64,000 bases of DNA from positions 35,814,501 through 35,878,500 of the forward strand of contig NC_091255.1 in assembly GCF_042477335.2 (NCBI RefSeq), written 5' to 3'. The stretch comes from Ovis canadensis (taxonomy: Eukaryota > Chordata > Mammalia > Artiodactyla > Bovidae). The notes under the pieces were generated by a model. That model saw nothing but the letters and a program-made list of their open reading frames with translations, did not search any database and was not told where the DNA came from. Of this stretch, positions 26,061-37,874 are shown piece by piece. The translations under genes were made by a program, and so were the position numbers. Position 1 is the first letter of the stretch, and each line of letters begins with the position of its first letter.

Positions 26061-26940
26061 CACAGACACACACCCAAATACCAGTCACCTTCTGGGAGCC
26101 AGGAGCCCACCTCCCTTTCTAGCAGCAGCTGCCTTGGAACTTGAGCTTTGTTGCTCTGAGGCTGGTTCCCGGAAATCAGGAGGGAAGGGAAGACATGGGA
26201 TCTTTCTTGTCCCTTTAGTCAGGCCACTGCTGTCCCAGACAGGAGCAGCAGGGGGTGTGAGTGGGTCACAGAGAGATGGTGGCCTTCTGGGACAAGGGGT
26301 GGAGGCAGCAAGGAGAAAGAAAAAGTGGGGGTTGGGGGGGGTGGCGAGCAGAGGAAGAAAGATGCCTCTATCTCTCCTCGTCTTGGCCCACTAGCTTCGT
26401 TCCCAGAAGAATTTGTCTTTACTCCATTAAACAAGAACTGGCTTGTGCTGGTCCCACCTGGAAAGAACAGACAGATTCAGGAGTATCTCTGCCTTCAAAG
26501 AATATATGGAGACCTAGCCCTCAGCCCCCAGACCCCTGGAGATTCCTGGTGCCCCGTCTCCTCCTTGGGGTACTCTCCTGCCTCAGTCCCCGGCTCCCTG
26601 GGAAACTTCATTCCCATCTCCCATCTCCAGATCCCATGGGGATCCCAGTGTCCCAGCTTCCTAGGTTACGAGGATCTGCCTACCAGTAACCCAGGCAACA
26701 GGGTGAGTCACTCATTGGACCTGCTGTTCCTCTTCTACAAGGATTAGCCAGGACCTGAGTGACCCCACTGTAAGAAAGCTTCCAGAGAGTCTCTGGGTTG
26801 GAAGACACATCCTAGGTCCCTCCTTGAACCCTTACGGTCTCAAGTTTGCAAGGTCTACACTGTCTCTGTCCAGTTGGAGTGTTTTACAGGAAGGTACTCA
26901 GCATGCCAGGGAGTCCAGATTCAACTCTGTCCCTGGGCAA
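26060..26940. other. intergenic DNA, no gene recognised
   Basis: Overlapping plus-strand open frames of 86-142 codons occur but share no recognisable domain and show no convincing exon structure. Left as unassigned unique sequence. Confidence 0.5.
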
Positions 26941-26944
26941 TGTT

Positions 26945-27430
26945 CAGGGTCACCCTAACTGATATTTATAGAGCATCTGTTGAATACCAGGCACTGTTCT
27001 AGACCCTGAGAATGCCTTGATGAAAAGGGTAGACATGAGGACCTCCCTGATGGTCCAGTTAAAACTCTGTGCTCCCAAAGCAGAGGGCATGGGTTCAATC
27101 CCTAGTCAGAGAACTAGAGCCCACATACCGCAGCTGGAGATCCTGTGCACTGTGAGGAAGATCCCGCATGCCTTGATGAAGACTGGAGATCCTGCATGCT
27201 GCAAATGAGACCCGAAAAAAAAGAAGAGAGAGAGAGGGGATGGTCAGACAACCCATAAACCGAAACAAATAAGCAAGGTCATTTCAGGTAATGATTATCT
27301 CAATAAAGAGATTAAAATCCTGTAGTCAATCAGAGGTGGTAGGGGAGAGGCAGCATTAGCCGAGTGGTCAGGGAAGGTCTTTCTGAGGCAGTGTCACTTC
27401 AGCAGAGACCTGAATAATGAAACCAGTCCT
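26945..27430. repeat. ancient L2-like repeat interrupted by a CHR SINE
   Basis: Old-repeat wording ('ataccaggcactgttctagaccctgag', 26984-27010) is interrupted at 27040-27225 by a CHR-type SINE with an A/G-rich tail. It resumes near 27280-27420 ('ggtctttctgaggcagtgtcacttcagc'). Confidence 0.55.
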
Positions 27431-27939
27431 GTGGGGTGCCTCAGGTATGAGCAAGCCAGTGGGAGTGAGAGGCTAAAGGGCCTGAACACGCCTGGGTCCC
27501 CACCAAAGGGGTTATTCTGAGTGGCAACTTCTTGGCCCCGGGTCCCTGAGGAATCTCCTGAGGGCTGGCTTTTCTCTCCTCCCTCCATCCCATCCTGTCC
27601 AGGACACTGTGCCCCCAACCTCTCTTTCTTCAGCCTGCCCTAGATTCCAAGATTCCTGATTACCATCCAGAGCTGTCTACACTCTTTCATTAAGACTGAT
27701 TCTGCTTTGACACAGACTCTGCCAGGCTCCCACCAAGTGCACCTACAGTGCCAGTCCAGTGTCCCTGCCTCTCTCATACCCTTAAAAACCTTTCTGGAGC
27801 TTGGCAGCATATGGTGTAGCCTCCAGACCTATGCCATCCACTCACGCCACCATGTGTGTTACCTCTCTCTCACCTTCTCTCTTTCCTTCTCTCTCTCTTT
27901 CTTTCAACTAACATTTATTGGCCCCTGACAGTATGCCAA

Positions 27940-28157
27940 GGGGCTTCCCTGGTGGCTCAGCAGTAAAGAATCTGCCTGCAATGCAAGAGACTTGGGTTCA
28001 ATTCCTGGGTTTGGAAGATTACCTGGAGAAGGAAATACCCACTCCAGTATTCTTGCCTGGGAAATCCCATGGACAGAGGAGCCTGACGGGCTACAGTCCA
28101 TGGTGTAACAAGAGAGTTGGACACGACTTAGCGACTACACACCAACACACACACACA
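27940..28157 (+). repeat. Bov-tA SINE with target-site duplication
   Basis: Full unit flanked by the perfect 12-bp repeat ACAGTATGCCAA (27928-27939 and 28158-28169), with a CA-rich tail. Confidence 0.93.
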
Positions 28158-28734
28158 ACAGTATGCCAAATACTGAGTTAGGCAGTCTACAGGGACTCCA
28201 AAAATAAATAAGACTTGGTCCTGGCCCAGAGAGTAGTGGTCTGGGGAGAGAAACAGATATGTAAAATGCTTTCATAGGGATCTCCTAGGAAGTGCGAGGA
28301 ACTCGAACAAATGACTAGTCCTCTTTACTTTTCAGTTTCCCCATCTGGAAAATGGGCAGGTTACTCTACTCAGGGTTGCTGGGAGGGTTTGATGGAATCG
28401 CATAGGTTGGATGTGTGGCATATAGAAAGTGCTCCACGTACCAGAGATGTTGCTTTTGTTGATGTCATTAGCCTTGTGTGTAATTCTTGAAATAGAAGTC
28501 TCAGCCTTCTGGGTACGGAATATAAGGAAGAGTGTGTGATGTGATTGAACTGGGGGCAGGCTGAGATGGAATGAGGGCAGACTGGGGAGGCTCCTTGTGC
28601 CATGGAGGGAGAGGCCTTGTATGTCCTCCTGGGGAGTTGGAGCTTGATATGGTTAGCAGAGGAACTTCTGTCTTTCCTTCCTGTTTGTTTGATTGTGATA
28701 AAATACACATAACAAAATTTACCATCTTAAATGT

Positions 28735-29141
28735 TTTTTTTCTCGCCTCACCACATAGCTTGCAGAACGTTAGTTCCCTGATCAGAGATCAAACCTGTCT
28801 TAACCATTGAACCACCATGGAAGTCTCCCATCCTAACCATTTTTTTTTTTTAAGATTTATTATTTATTTATTTTGGGTCGTACTGAGTCTTCAGTATAAT
28901 GCAAGGCTTTCTCTACTTCTAGCAAGCAGGATCTACTCCTTGGTTCCAATGCACAGGCTTCTCATCGTGCTGGCTTCTCTTGTTTCAGAGTTCGGGCTCT
29001 ATTTGTATGGGCTTCAGTAGTTTCCATGCAGGGGCTTAGTTGCCCCAGAGCATGTAGGATCTTCCTGGAGTAGGGATTGAACCCATGTCCCCTGTATTAG
29101 CAGGCAGACTCTTAACCACTGGGCCACCAGGGAAGCCCCCA
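28735..29141 (-). repeat. two adjacent antisense CHR-type SINEs
   Basis: A first antisense unit ends near 28828 ('aaccattgaaccaccatggaag'). A poly-T run and a longer antisense unit follow, ending 'ccactgggccaccagggaagcccc'. Confidence 0.75.
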
Positions 29142-29144
29142 TCT

Positions 29145-29830
29145 TAACCATGTCTAAGTGTCCTGTTTAGTGACAATAGACTTCACAGTGTTGTGGAACC
29201 ATCCAGCTCCAGAACTCTTCTTGTAAAACCGAAACTCTGTACCCAGTAAATAATAACTCCTCTTGCTCCCCTCCCCCTTCTTTCCTTGTTCTTGTCTCTA
29301 CAAAGACCCATCTTGTTGGGAACCCAAACAGCTGAGTCCCTGGGATTTCATTGGGAGGGGGAAGGGAATCACTGGGCACAGACCTCAGGACAGGCTCTGG
29401 GTATGAGTGAGGGGAGATGGGAGCTCTTAATCCCTTCCTCCTTTCTGGAGATGCTGGAGGGAGGCCTGAGTTCCAGGGAGAGGTTGGAGGTTGTAATGGC
29501 TCTTTGCCCCACACCCTTCCTCAGCTTGTTGCTCTGTGAGCACTAGTGCTGCTTGGAGTCGAGGGTTCTCCCCCCTCAAATCCCAACCCTCCTCATGCTG
29601 ACCCTCACCTTGATGAGAAGGTGTGGAAGGGAGCAACATTATCTAAACGTATAGAAGACACCCGTTCTTTCTTTTTCAAGTGACGTTGGGGTTCAGGCAG
29701 GGCAGAGACTGAAGCAACAGTCTTGAAGCCACCCCTGGGCCTGTGTTTGCCAAGCTGTGTGTGTTGAGGGTAAGATCCAGGCTCATCTCTCTAGACTGAG
29801 GCTGGCCCATTACTCTGCTCCTTATCTGAT
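29145..29830. other. intergenic DNA, nothing recognised
   Basis: No exon structure or clear repeat. Short open frames only. Confidence 0.5.
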
Positions 29831-29835
29831 GAATG

Positions 29836-30035
29836 GGGCTTCCCTGTTGATCAGAAGATAACGAATCTGCCTGCAATGCTGGAGACCCAGGTTTGATCCT
29901 TGGGTCCGGAAGATCCCCTCAAGAAGGGAATGGCAACCTACTCCAGTATTCTCGCCTGGAGAATTCCATGGACAGAGGAGCCTGGCGAGCTACAGTCCAT
30001 GGGGTCGCAAAGAGTCGGCCATGACTGAGCAAATA
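29836..30035 (+). repeat. Bov-tA SINE
   Basis: Full unit from 'gggcttccctgttgatcag' to 'cggccatgactgagc'. Confidence 0.87.
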
Positions 30036-30135
30036 ACACTTTCAGTACTGTCTGATGAAGGAAAAGGCAAGTTGCTTCACTAGGGTTTCACGTAGAAAGA
30101 GCTATTCCATGTTTAAGCCCAGTTCAGCAACCAAG

Positions 30136-30335
30136 GGGCTTCCCTGGTGGCTCAGTGGTAAAGCATCTTGTTGCAATGCAGCAAACCCGGGTTCAATTGC
30201 TGAGTCGGGAAAATACCTCGGAGGAGGAAATGGCAACCCACTCTGGTATTCTTGCCTGGAGAATCCCATGGACACAGGAGCCTGGTGGGCTACAGTCCAT
30301 GGGGTCAAAAAGAGTCAAATATGACTAAGCATTCA
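30136..30335 (+). repeat. Bov-tA SINE
   Basis: Second full unit about 100 bp after the previous one, in the same orientation. Confidence 0.87.
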
Positions 30336-30420
30336 TGAAGGGCGGGGCAGCAACCAGGCTTTATCGCGGGTAGCTCTGTGGGTTGCTTGGATATGGGGGC
30401 TATATACAAAATGTAAGACA

Positions 30421-30630
30421 GGGACTTTCCTGGTGATCCAACAGCTAAGACTTCATGCTCCCAGTGCAGAGGGCCTGGGTTTGGTCCCTGCTCAGGGAAC
30501 TGGATCCCACAGGCTGCAACTAAGAGTTCACAGGCCCCAACTCAGGATCCCAGATGCGGCAACTAAACAGATACTGCATGCTGCAACTCAGACCCGGTGC
30601 AGCCAAATATTGAAATAAAACAAAAACAAG
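30421..30630 (+). repeat. CHR-type SINE, long form
   Basis: Head 'gggactttcctggtgatccaa', a duplicated 'ctgcaact' body and an A-rich tail. Confidence 0.75.
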
Positions 30631-30734
30631 GTCTAAAGTAAAGGCCTGTTTTGAAAGAACTTACAGCCTGGTTGCAAAGATAAAATAGATGAGTTTTCAG
30701 CACAGTTGCTGAAGACAAAAACCTAGGCAACTAG

Positions 30735-31225
30735 CCATGATTCCTCTCTCTGTCACCTCCATTGCTCATGACAGATCCTGAACTTCTGTCTCCACCTGTA
30801 AAGCTGCTGCCTTGGGCCAGGCCATCCATATTTCCCACCTGGACCGCTACAAAGCCTTGCTCCCTGGTCTCCTTGCTTCCCATGGTGAGCTCTCACACAG
30901 TGGCCATGGTGATTTTCATTACATTTAACTGAGTCCATTCCCTGCGTAAAATCCTAGAATTGTTTCTGTGATGGTTGGATTAAAATCCAAACTGCTCCCT
31001 TTGGCTTACAAGGACCCTTACGATTTGGCCTCTGCCTACCTCTCAGATCTCTTGCTGTCCCAGTCTTGACTTTTTCCCTCACAGGAGCGCAGCCTTTGCA
31101 CTCACCCCTTCCTGCTCCTAGAATGCTCTTCCCCTACAGTTCCCCATGGCTCCTTTGCATTACTTCGGATCATTAAAACTTACCTTTTCAGTAAGACTTT
31201 CCCTGAACACTCAGGCATTCTCTGG
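30735..31225. repeat. ancient L2-like repeat, antisense
   Basis: Phrases such as 'tttggcctctgcctacctctcagatctc' and 'gcctttgcactcaccccttcctgctcctagaatgctcttcc' belong to a widespread old repeat. Its family name is recalled, not aligned. Confidence 0.5.
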
Positions 31226-31299
31226 CACATCATAGTTTTACTTTTACACGTCTTACTTTTTTTCCTGCATAATATTAATGTTATTAATTTTGAAATTTA

Positions 31300-31641
31300 A
31301 CTTAATGTATTTCTTTATTCTTGGCTGTGCTGGGTCTTCGCTGCTGTGCGGGCTTTTCTCTAGTTGTGGTGAGCAGGAGTTACTCTTCGTCGCAATATGC
31401 AGGCTTCTCATTGTGGTAGCTTCTCTTGTGGAGTAGGGCTCTAGGGCATGCGAGCTTCAGTAGTTGCAGTACATAGGCACAGTCATTGTGGCTCTCAGGC
31501 TCTGGAGCACAGGCGCGATAGTTGTGGCACATGGGCTGAGTTGCTCCTTGGCATGTGGGACCTTCCAAGACCAGGGATCAAACCCATGTCTTCTGCAGTG
31601 GCAGGCGGATTCTTTACCCCTGAACCACCAGGGAAGCCCTG
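31300..31641 (-). repeat. CHR-type SINE, long form, antisense
   Basis: Ends in 'tgaaccaccagggaagccct'. The body contains 'gggctctagggcatgcgagcttcagtagttgc' (31436-31467) wording. Confidence 0.75.
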
Positions 31642-31727
31642 TTTAAATTTTTATTGAAAATACTTATTTTATTCCTGCTCTAAATGGGTGAACATCTTTT
31701 AGGGATTGCCCCACTGCTGATTTTTTT

Positions 31728-31970
31728 TTAATGAATTTTTACTGGAGTATAGTTGATTTACCATGTTGCGTTAGTTTCTGCTGTACAACAAAGTGAATCA
31801 GTTACACTCTTTTTTAGAATCTTTTCCCATATAGGTCATTACAGAATACTGAGTAGAGTTCCCTGTGCTTTACAGTAGGTCCTTATTAGCTATCTATTCT
31901 ATATATAGTAGTGTGTACATGTCAATCCCAGTCTCTCAGTTTTTCCCTCCTCCCTCCAACATTTAATTTG
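31728..31970 (-). repeat. L1 3' fragment, antisense
   Basis: 'ggagtatagttgatttacc' start, then 'gctgtacaacaaagtgaatcag' and a decayed 'gtgtacatgtcaatccca' segment. Confidence 0.75.
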
Positions 31971-32481
31971 TTTGTTTTTACTGTTTATTAGAATGGGAGC
32001 CCCAGGAGCATAGGGACAAGAACAGCGCCTGGCTCTAAACAAATTCTCATTAGGTACGCATTGAATGAATGATCGGAAGTTGGGGCTGGACTATGAAGAG
32101 TGGGCAGTCTTCCAGGACTCGGAAAGAAAATGGACAAAGGTATAATAATGTCAGGAGTAAGCACAGCCTGTCCCAGGAATGGCCCGCTCAGCTTCAGCGG
32201 AGGGCTAGTTGGAGCCTAGAGGCAAAAGAAGTTGGGGACACAGACTGGGTCTAGATTGTGAAGCTCCCTGAAAGTTAGACTAGGAATCAGAACTGCATCC
32301 TGCAAGATCACAAGAAGCCATTTGAAGCCCTTTGAGCTGAGGGGTGGCCTAATTAAAACTGTCTTTTGAGAAAATTAATCCAGAGTCTGCTGCAGAAGGG
32401 ACTGAAGTAAGACCAGCTGCCTAATTTGTAGGACCCAGTGCAAAATGAAAATGTGGAATCCCTTATTCAAAAAGGGGAAAG

Positions 32482-32675
32482 GACTTCCCTGGTGGTCCAG
32501 TGGCTAAGACACTGCACTCACTGTGCAGGGGGCCTGGGTTCCATCCCTTGTCAGGGAATCAGATCCCACATGCTGCAAATATAGGTCCTACATGCCGCCT
32601 CCAAGGACCTCCTGATAAGAATCCCAAGTGCCACAACTGAGACCTGGCACAGTCAAATAAATAAATATTTTTGAA
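32482..32675 (+). repeat. CHR-type SINE
   Basis: Head 'ggacttccctggtggtccag' and A-rich 'caaataaataaat' tail. Confidence 0.8.
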
Positions 32676-32697
32676 AAAAGGCTGGAAAAAACTGGTC

Positions 32698-32805
32698 TTC
32701 CGTTTAGTAAACTGGAGAATTCCATAGACAGAGGAGCTTGGCAGGCTATAGTCCATGGGGTTGCAAAGAGTCAGACATGACTGAGCCACTAACACTTTCT
32801 CTTTT
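32698..32805 (+). repeat. Bov-A 3' fragment
   Basis: Only the 3' body of the SINE, from 'ctggagaattcc' to 'actgagccactaacac'. Confidence 0.75.
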
Positions 32806-32809
32806 CACA

Positions 32810-33235
32810 AGGTACTAAAATATAAAATGCTTTCCTTTCTTCCACGATTCTTCTCATGACTTTTCATGGTGTTTTTAATTTATTTAATGTTATTTTAAAT
32901 AAAGAAAATAGCATTTTTTAACCTTCAGCTTACTGATGACTGAAATGAAAACAGAATTGTGGGTTGCCCCAATTTTACCTGTCTGTCATCATTGCCAGAA
33001 GAAGTGGTTGGCTAAAGCAGTGAATTAATGTGACTGGGAATGGATATGGTAGGATGCCTGCCATCATCCATGTCTCCTAGAAGACCACTATCTTCTTTCT
33101 GGATTCAAAGCAAGTTCTGTTTCAAATGGAACGGTAGCCTCTCACCTGTCATCCCCTACACTTATTCAGGTGTAGACATGACATGCTTATCTTGTACTCA
33201 CTTTGAGTCTCACTGAACTCCCATGTATGGTGGGT
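32810..33235. other. intergenic DNA, nothing recognised
   Basis: AT-rich sequence without exon structure or recognisable repeat. Confidence 0.5.
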
Positions 33236-33239
33236 CCAT

Positions 33240-33421
33240 CAGAGTTCTGTGCCGACTCTTTGTGATCCCATGGACTATATAGTCCATGGAATTCTCCAGG
33301 CCAGAATACTGGAGTGGGTAGCCTTCCCCTTCACCAGGGGATCTTCCCAAACCAGGGATTGAACCCAGGTCTCCCTCATTGCAGGCAAATTCTTTAGCAG
33401 CTGAGCCACAAGGGAAGCCCT
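33240..33421 (-). repeat. Bov-tA SINE, antisense
   Basis: Ends with the head reverse complement 'gctgagccacaagggaagccc'. Confidence 0.83.
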
Positions 33422-33720
33422 CTGTGCTCATGGAGCATCCCAAATGGCATATTAGGCTTATCTCCTCTACTCACACATATGGGCTATTGTCCCATTGGAC
33501 AAAGCACAAGTTCAAAGGTAAAATTATTAAGAAATCCAAGATGGTGGCCACAAAGCACAAGACCAAGCACAAGGCAATTCTGAGCCTGGGCCTTTGAAAC
33601 AGGAGGGAAGAGGGCAGGACACACACTTTAAAGAAGGACATAGCCCAAGGACATGACATAACTAATTAGAACAAAATAAGTCCAAGATGGCTGACTTCCA
33701 CTAGACCTTGAGCCTCAGAA

Positions 33721-33925
33721 TGAAAGTGTTAGTCTCTCAGTCGTGTCCAACTCTTTGTGATCCCATGGACATAGTCCTCCAGGCTGTAATGTCCATGGAA
33801 TTCACTAGGCAAGAATACTGGAGTGAGTAGCCATTTCCTTCCTCAAGGGATTGTCCCAACGCAGGGATCAAACCTGGGCCTCCTGCACTGCAGGAGGATT
33901 CTTTACTGTTGAACTACCAGCAAAG
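33721..33925 (-). repeat. Bov-tA SINE, antisense, inside the LTR
   Basis: Reverse-complement body starting 'gtgttagtctctcagtcgtg'. Confidence 0.83.
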
Positions 33926-34092
33926 AGCCTCAGTATATGCTCACTGTAACACATCTGCAAGGTAAGTGACACACCCACCAGTGCCATGACCTTTCTGAGG
34001 ATAGCAATCAAAGATTAAAAAGTGGGCAGTGGCCCAGTTCCTGGAAATCCCCACCCCTTCCCCTGAAATAGAATAATCCTCCCACTCATTGA

Positions 34093-34265
34093 CTTCCCTG
34101 GTGGCTCAGATGGTAAAGCGTCTGTCTACAACGTGAGAGACCTGGGTTCGATCCCTGGGTTGGGAAGATTCCCTGGAGAAGGAAATGGTGACCCACTCCA
34201 GTACTCTTGCCTTGAAAATCGCATGGACGGAGGAGCTTGGTGCAGGCTACTGAACGACTTCACTT
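34093..34265 (+). repeat. Bov-tA SINE, inside the LTR
   Basis: Head 'acttccctggtggctcagatgg'; the 3' end is shortened. Confidence 0.8.
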
Positions 34266-34306
34266 CCCACTAATTAGCCTATGAAATTGCCCAGCCCACA
34301 AAACAT

Positions 34307-37300
34307 CAGTCAGTTCAGTTCAGTCGCTCAGTCATGTCTAACACTTTGTGACCCCATGGACTGCAGCATGCCAGGCTTCCATGTCCATCACCAACTCCCA
34401 GAGTTTACTCAGACTCACTCACGTCCATTGAGTCAGTGATGCCATCCAACCATCTCATCCTCTGTCATCCCCTTCTCCTCCTGCCTTCAATCTTTTCCAG
34501 CCTCCAGGTCTTTTCAAATGATCAGTTCTTCATATCAGATGGCCAAAGTATTGGAGTTTCAGCTTCAGCATCAGTCCTCCCAATGAACACTCAAGACTGA
34601 TTTCCTTTAGGATGGACTGGTTGGATCTCCTTGCAGTCCAAGGGACTCTCAAGAGTCTTATCCAACACCACAGTTCAAAAGCATCAATTAAAAAAAAAAA
34701 GCATCAATTCTTCAGTGCTCAGCTCCTTATAGCCCAACATCCACATGTGACTATTGGAAAAACCATATCCTCGACTAGACGGACCTTTGTTGGCAAAGTA
34801 ATGTCTCTGCTTTTTAATATGCTGTCTAGGTTGGTCATAACTTTTCTTTCAAGGAGCAAGCGTCTTTTAATTTCATGGCTATACTCACCATCTGCAGTGA
34901 TTTTGGAGCCCCCAAAAATAAAGTCTCTCACTGTTTCCATTGTTTCCCCATCTATTTGCCATGAAATAGAGATCTCTTCAAGAAAATTAGAATACCCAGG
35001 GAACATTTCATGCAAAGATGACCACAATAAAGGACAGAAATGATATGGACCTAACAGAAGCAGAAGATATTAAGAAGAGGTGGCAAGAATACACAGAACT
35101 GTACAAAAAAATCTTCATGATGCAGATAATCATGATGGTGTGAACACTCACCTAGAACCAGACATCCTGGAATGTGAAGTCAAGTGGGCCTTAGAAAGCA
35201 TCACTATGAACAAAGCTAGTAGAGGTGATGGAATTCCAGTTGAGCTATTTCAAATCCTGAAAGATGATGCTGCGAAAGTGCTGCACTCAATATGCCAGCA
35301 AATTTGGAAAACTCAGCAGTGGCCACAGGACTGGAAAAGGTCAGTTTTCATTCCAATCCCAAAGAAAGGCAATACCAAAGAATGCTCAAACTACCGCACA
35401 ATTGCACTCATTTCACACGCTAGTAAAGTGATGCTCAAAATTCTCCAAGCCAGGCTTCAGCAATACGTGAACTGTGAACTTCCAGATGTTCAAGCTGGTT
35501 TTACAAAAGGCAGAAGAACCAGAGATCAAATTGTGAACATCGCTGGATCATCAAAAAAGCAAGAGAGTTCCAGAAAAACATCTATTTCTGCTTTATTGAC
35601 TATGCCAAAGCCTTTGACTGTGTGGATCACAATAAACTGTGGAAAATTCTGAAAGAGATGGGAATACCAGACCACCTGACCTGCCTCCTGAGACCTGTAT
35701 GCAGGTCAGGAAGCTACAGTTAGAACTGGACATGGAACAACAGACTGGTTCCAAATTGGGAAAGGAATAAGTGAAGGCTGTATATTGTCATCCTGCTTAT
35801 TTAACTTATATACAGAGCACATCATGAGAAACGCCAGGCTGGAAGAACCACAAGCTGGAATCAAGATTGCTGGGAGAAATAATCAATAACCTCAGATATG
35901 CAGATGACACCACCCTTATGGCAGAAAGTGAAGAACTAAAGAGCCTCTTGATGAATGTGAAAGAGGAGAGTGAAAAAGTTGGCTTAAAGCTTCAGAAAAT
36001 GAAGATCATGGCATCTGGTCCCATCACTTCATGACAAATAGATGGGGAAACAGTGGAAACAGTGAGAGACTTTATTTTTGGGGGCTCCAAAATCACTGCA
36101 GATAATGAGTGCAGCCATGAAATTAAAAGACACTTGCTCCTTGGGAGGAAAGTTATGACCAACCTAGATAGCATATTAAAAAGCAGACATTACTTTGCCA
36201 ACAGAGGTTCATCTAGTCAAGGCTATGGTTTTTCCAGTAGTCATGTATGGATGTGAGAGTTGGACTATAAAGAAAGCTGAGCACTGAAGAATTGATGCTT
36301 TTGAACTGTGATGTTGGATAAGACTCTTGAGAGTCCCTTGGACTGCAAGGAGATCCAACCAGTCAATCCTAAAGGAGATCAGTCCTGAGTGTTCATTGGA
36401 AGGACTGATGCTGAAGCTGAAACTCCAATACTTTGGCCACCTGATATGAACAGCTGATTAATTTGAAAAGACCCTGATGCTGGGAAAGATTGAGGGCAGG
36501 AGGAGAAGGGGATGACAGAGGATGAGATGGTTGGATGGCATCACTGACTCGATGGACACGAGTCTGAGTAAACTCTGGGAGTTGATGATGGACATGGAAG
36601 CCTGGTGTGTTGCGGTCCATGGGGTCTCAAAGAGTCGGACACGACTGAGTGATTGAACTGAACTGAACTGAGCTGATGGGACCGGATGCTATGATCTTAG
36701 TTTTCTGAATGCTGAGTTTTAAACCAACTTTTTCACTCTCCTCTTTCACTTTCATCAAGAGGCTCTTTAGTTCTTCACTTTCTGCCATAAGGGTGGTGTC
36801 ATCTGCATATCTGAAGTTACTGATATTTCTCCTAGCAATCTTGATTCCAGATTGTGCTTCATCCAGCCTGACATTTCGCATGATGTTAAATGAGCAGGGT
36901 GACAATATATAGCCTTGACGTACTTCTCTCCCATTTTGGAACCAGTCTGTTGTTTCATGTCCAGTTCTAACTGTTGCTTCTTGACCTGCATACAGATTTC
37001 TCAGGAGGCAGGTCAGATGGTCTGATATTCCCATCTGTTTAAGAATTTTCTAGTTTGTTGTGATCCACACAGTCAAAGGCTTTTGCATAGTTAATAAAGC
37101 AGAAGCAGATGTTTTTTTCTGGAACTCTCTTGCTTTTTCAATGATCCAACAGATGTTGGCAATTTGATCTCTGGTTCCTCTGGCCTTCCTCATTGATCAA
37201 TGCAAAGAAATGGAGGAAAACAATAGAATGGGAAAGACTAGATATCTCTTCAAGAAAATTAGAGATACCAAGGGAACATTTCATGCAAAGATGACCACAA

Positions 37301-37649
37301 TAAAGGACAGAAATGGTATGTACTTAACAGAAGCAGGAGATATTAAGAAAAGGCGGCAAGAATACACAGAACAACTATACAAGAAGGATCTTCATGACTC
37401 AGATAACCAGGATGGTTTGATCACTCACGTAGAGCCAGACATCCTGGAATGTGAAGTCAAGTGGGCCTTGAAGCATCACCATGAACAAAGCTAGTGGAGG
37501 TGATGGAATTCTAACTGAGCTATTTCAAATCCTAAAAGATGATGCTGTGAAAGTGCTGCACTCAATATGCCAGCAAATTTGGAAACTCAGCAGTGGCCAC
37601 AGGACTGGAAAAGGTCAGTTTTCATTCCAATCCCAAAGAAAGGCAATGC
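34307..37649 (-). mobile_element. BovB cluster: inverted (twin-primed) copy with a second sense BovB inserted
   Basis: Four blocks alternate in direction: antisense 34311-34970, sense 34971-36675, antisense 36676-37190, sense 37191-37649. The two antisense blocks are consecutive parts of one BovB, broken at the same point. The last sense block is the missing 5' part of that copy, inverted. The 34971-36675 block is a separate 5'-truncated sense copy ending in the BovB 3' terminus. Reverse-transcriptase fragments occur in sense (35080-35652) and antisense (36627-37034, with an intact YADD box) but all are interrupted. Near-identical 10-bp flanks at 34297-34306 and 37650-37659 look like a target-site duplication. 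Confidence 0.85.
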
Positions 37650-37874
37650 CATAAAACGTAGCCACCCCATATTTTGGGGCCTCTCACCTCTGAAATGGCC
37701 CACACTCTGTGGAGTGTATTTCTTTTTAAATAAATCCATTTCTTATCTATCACTTTATTTCTCACCAAATTCTTTCTGCACTGAAACACAAAGATCTTGA
37801 TCCTCACTAAGTCCAGACACAAGGTGAGTCATTCTAATTAAGACAGTGCGAGTTACATGGCTTCACATTGTTTG

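Larger units (their letters stand above)
33422..37870 (+). mobile_element. LTR of an old endogenous retrovirus, broken by nested SINE and BovB insertions
   Basis: LTR-like segments remain at 33422-33720, 33926-34090, about 34266-34306 and 37650-37870. The last carries an AATAAA-type signal ('aaataaatcc', 37727-37736) followed by a T/C-rich region typical of R-U5. No gag, pol or env sequence is seen, so this looks like a solo LTR. An antisense Bov-tA (33721-33925), a plus Bov-tA (34093-34265) and a BovB cluster separate the pieces. The class (gamma-like) is recalled, not aligned. Confidence 0.55.

Noticed and set aside
26134-26747. Overlapping plus-strand frames of 86-142 codons downstream of SHBG
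   Set aside because: No recognisable domain, no repeatable exon borders; mammalian synteny predicts no gene between SHBG and ATP1B2.
35080-35652. 190-codon plus-strand frame in the BovB cluster
   Set aside because: Part of a truncated BovB copy; it shifts out of frame before the polymerase catalytic box.
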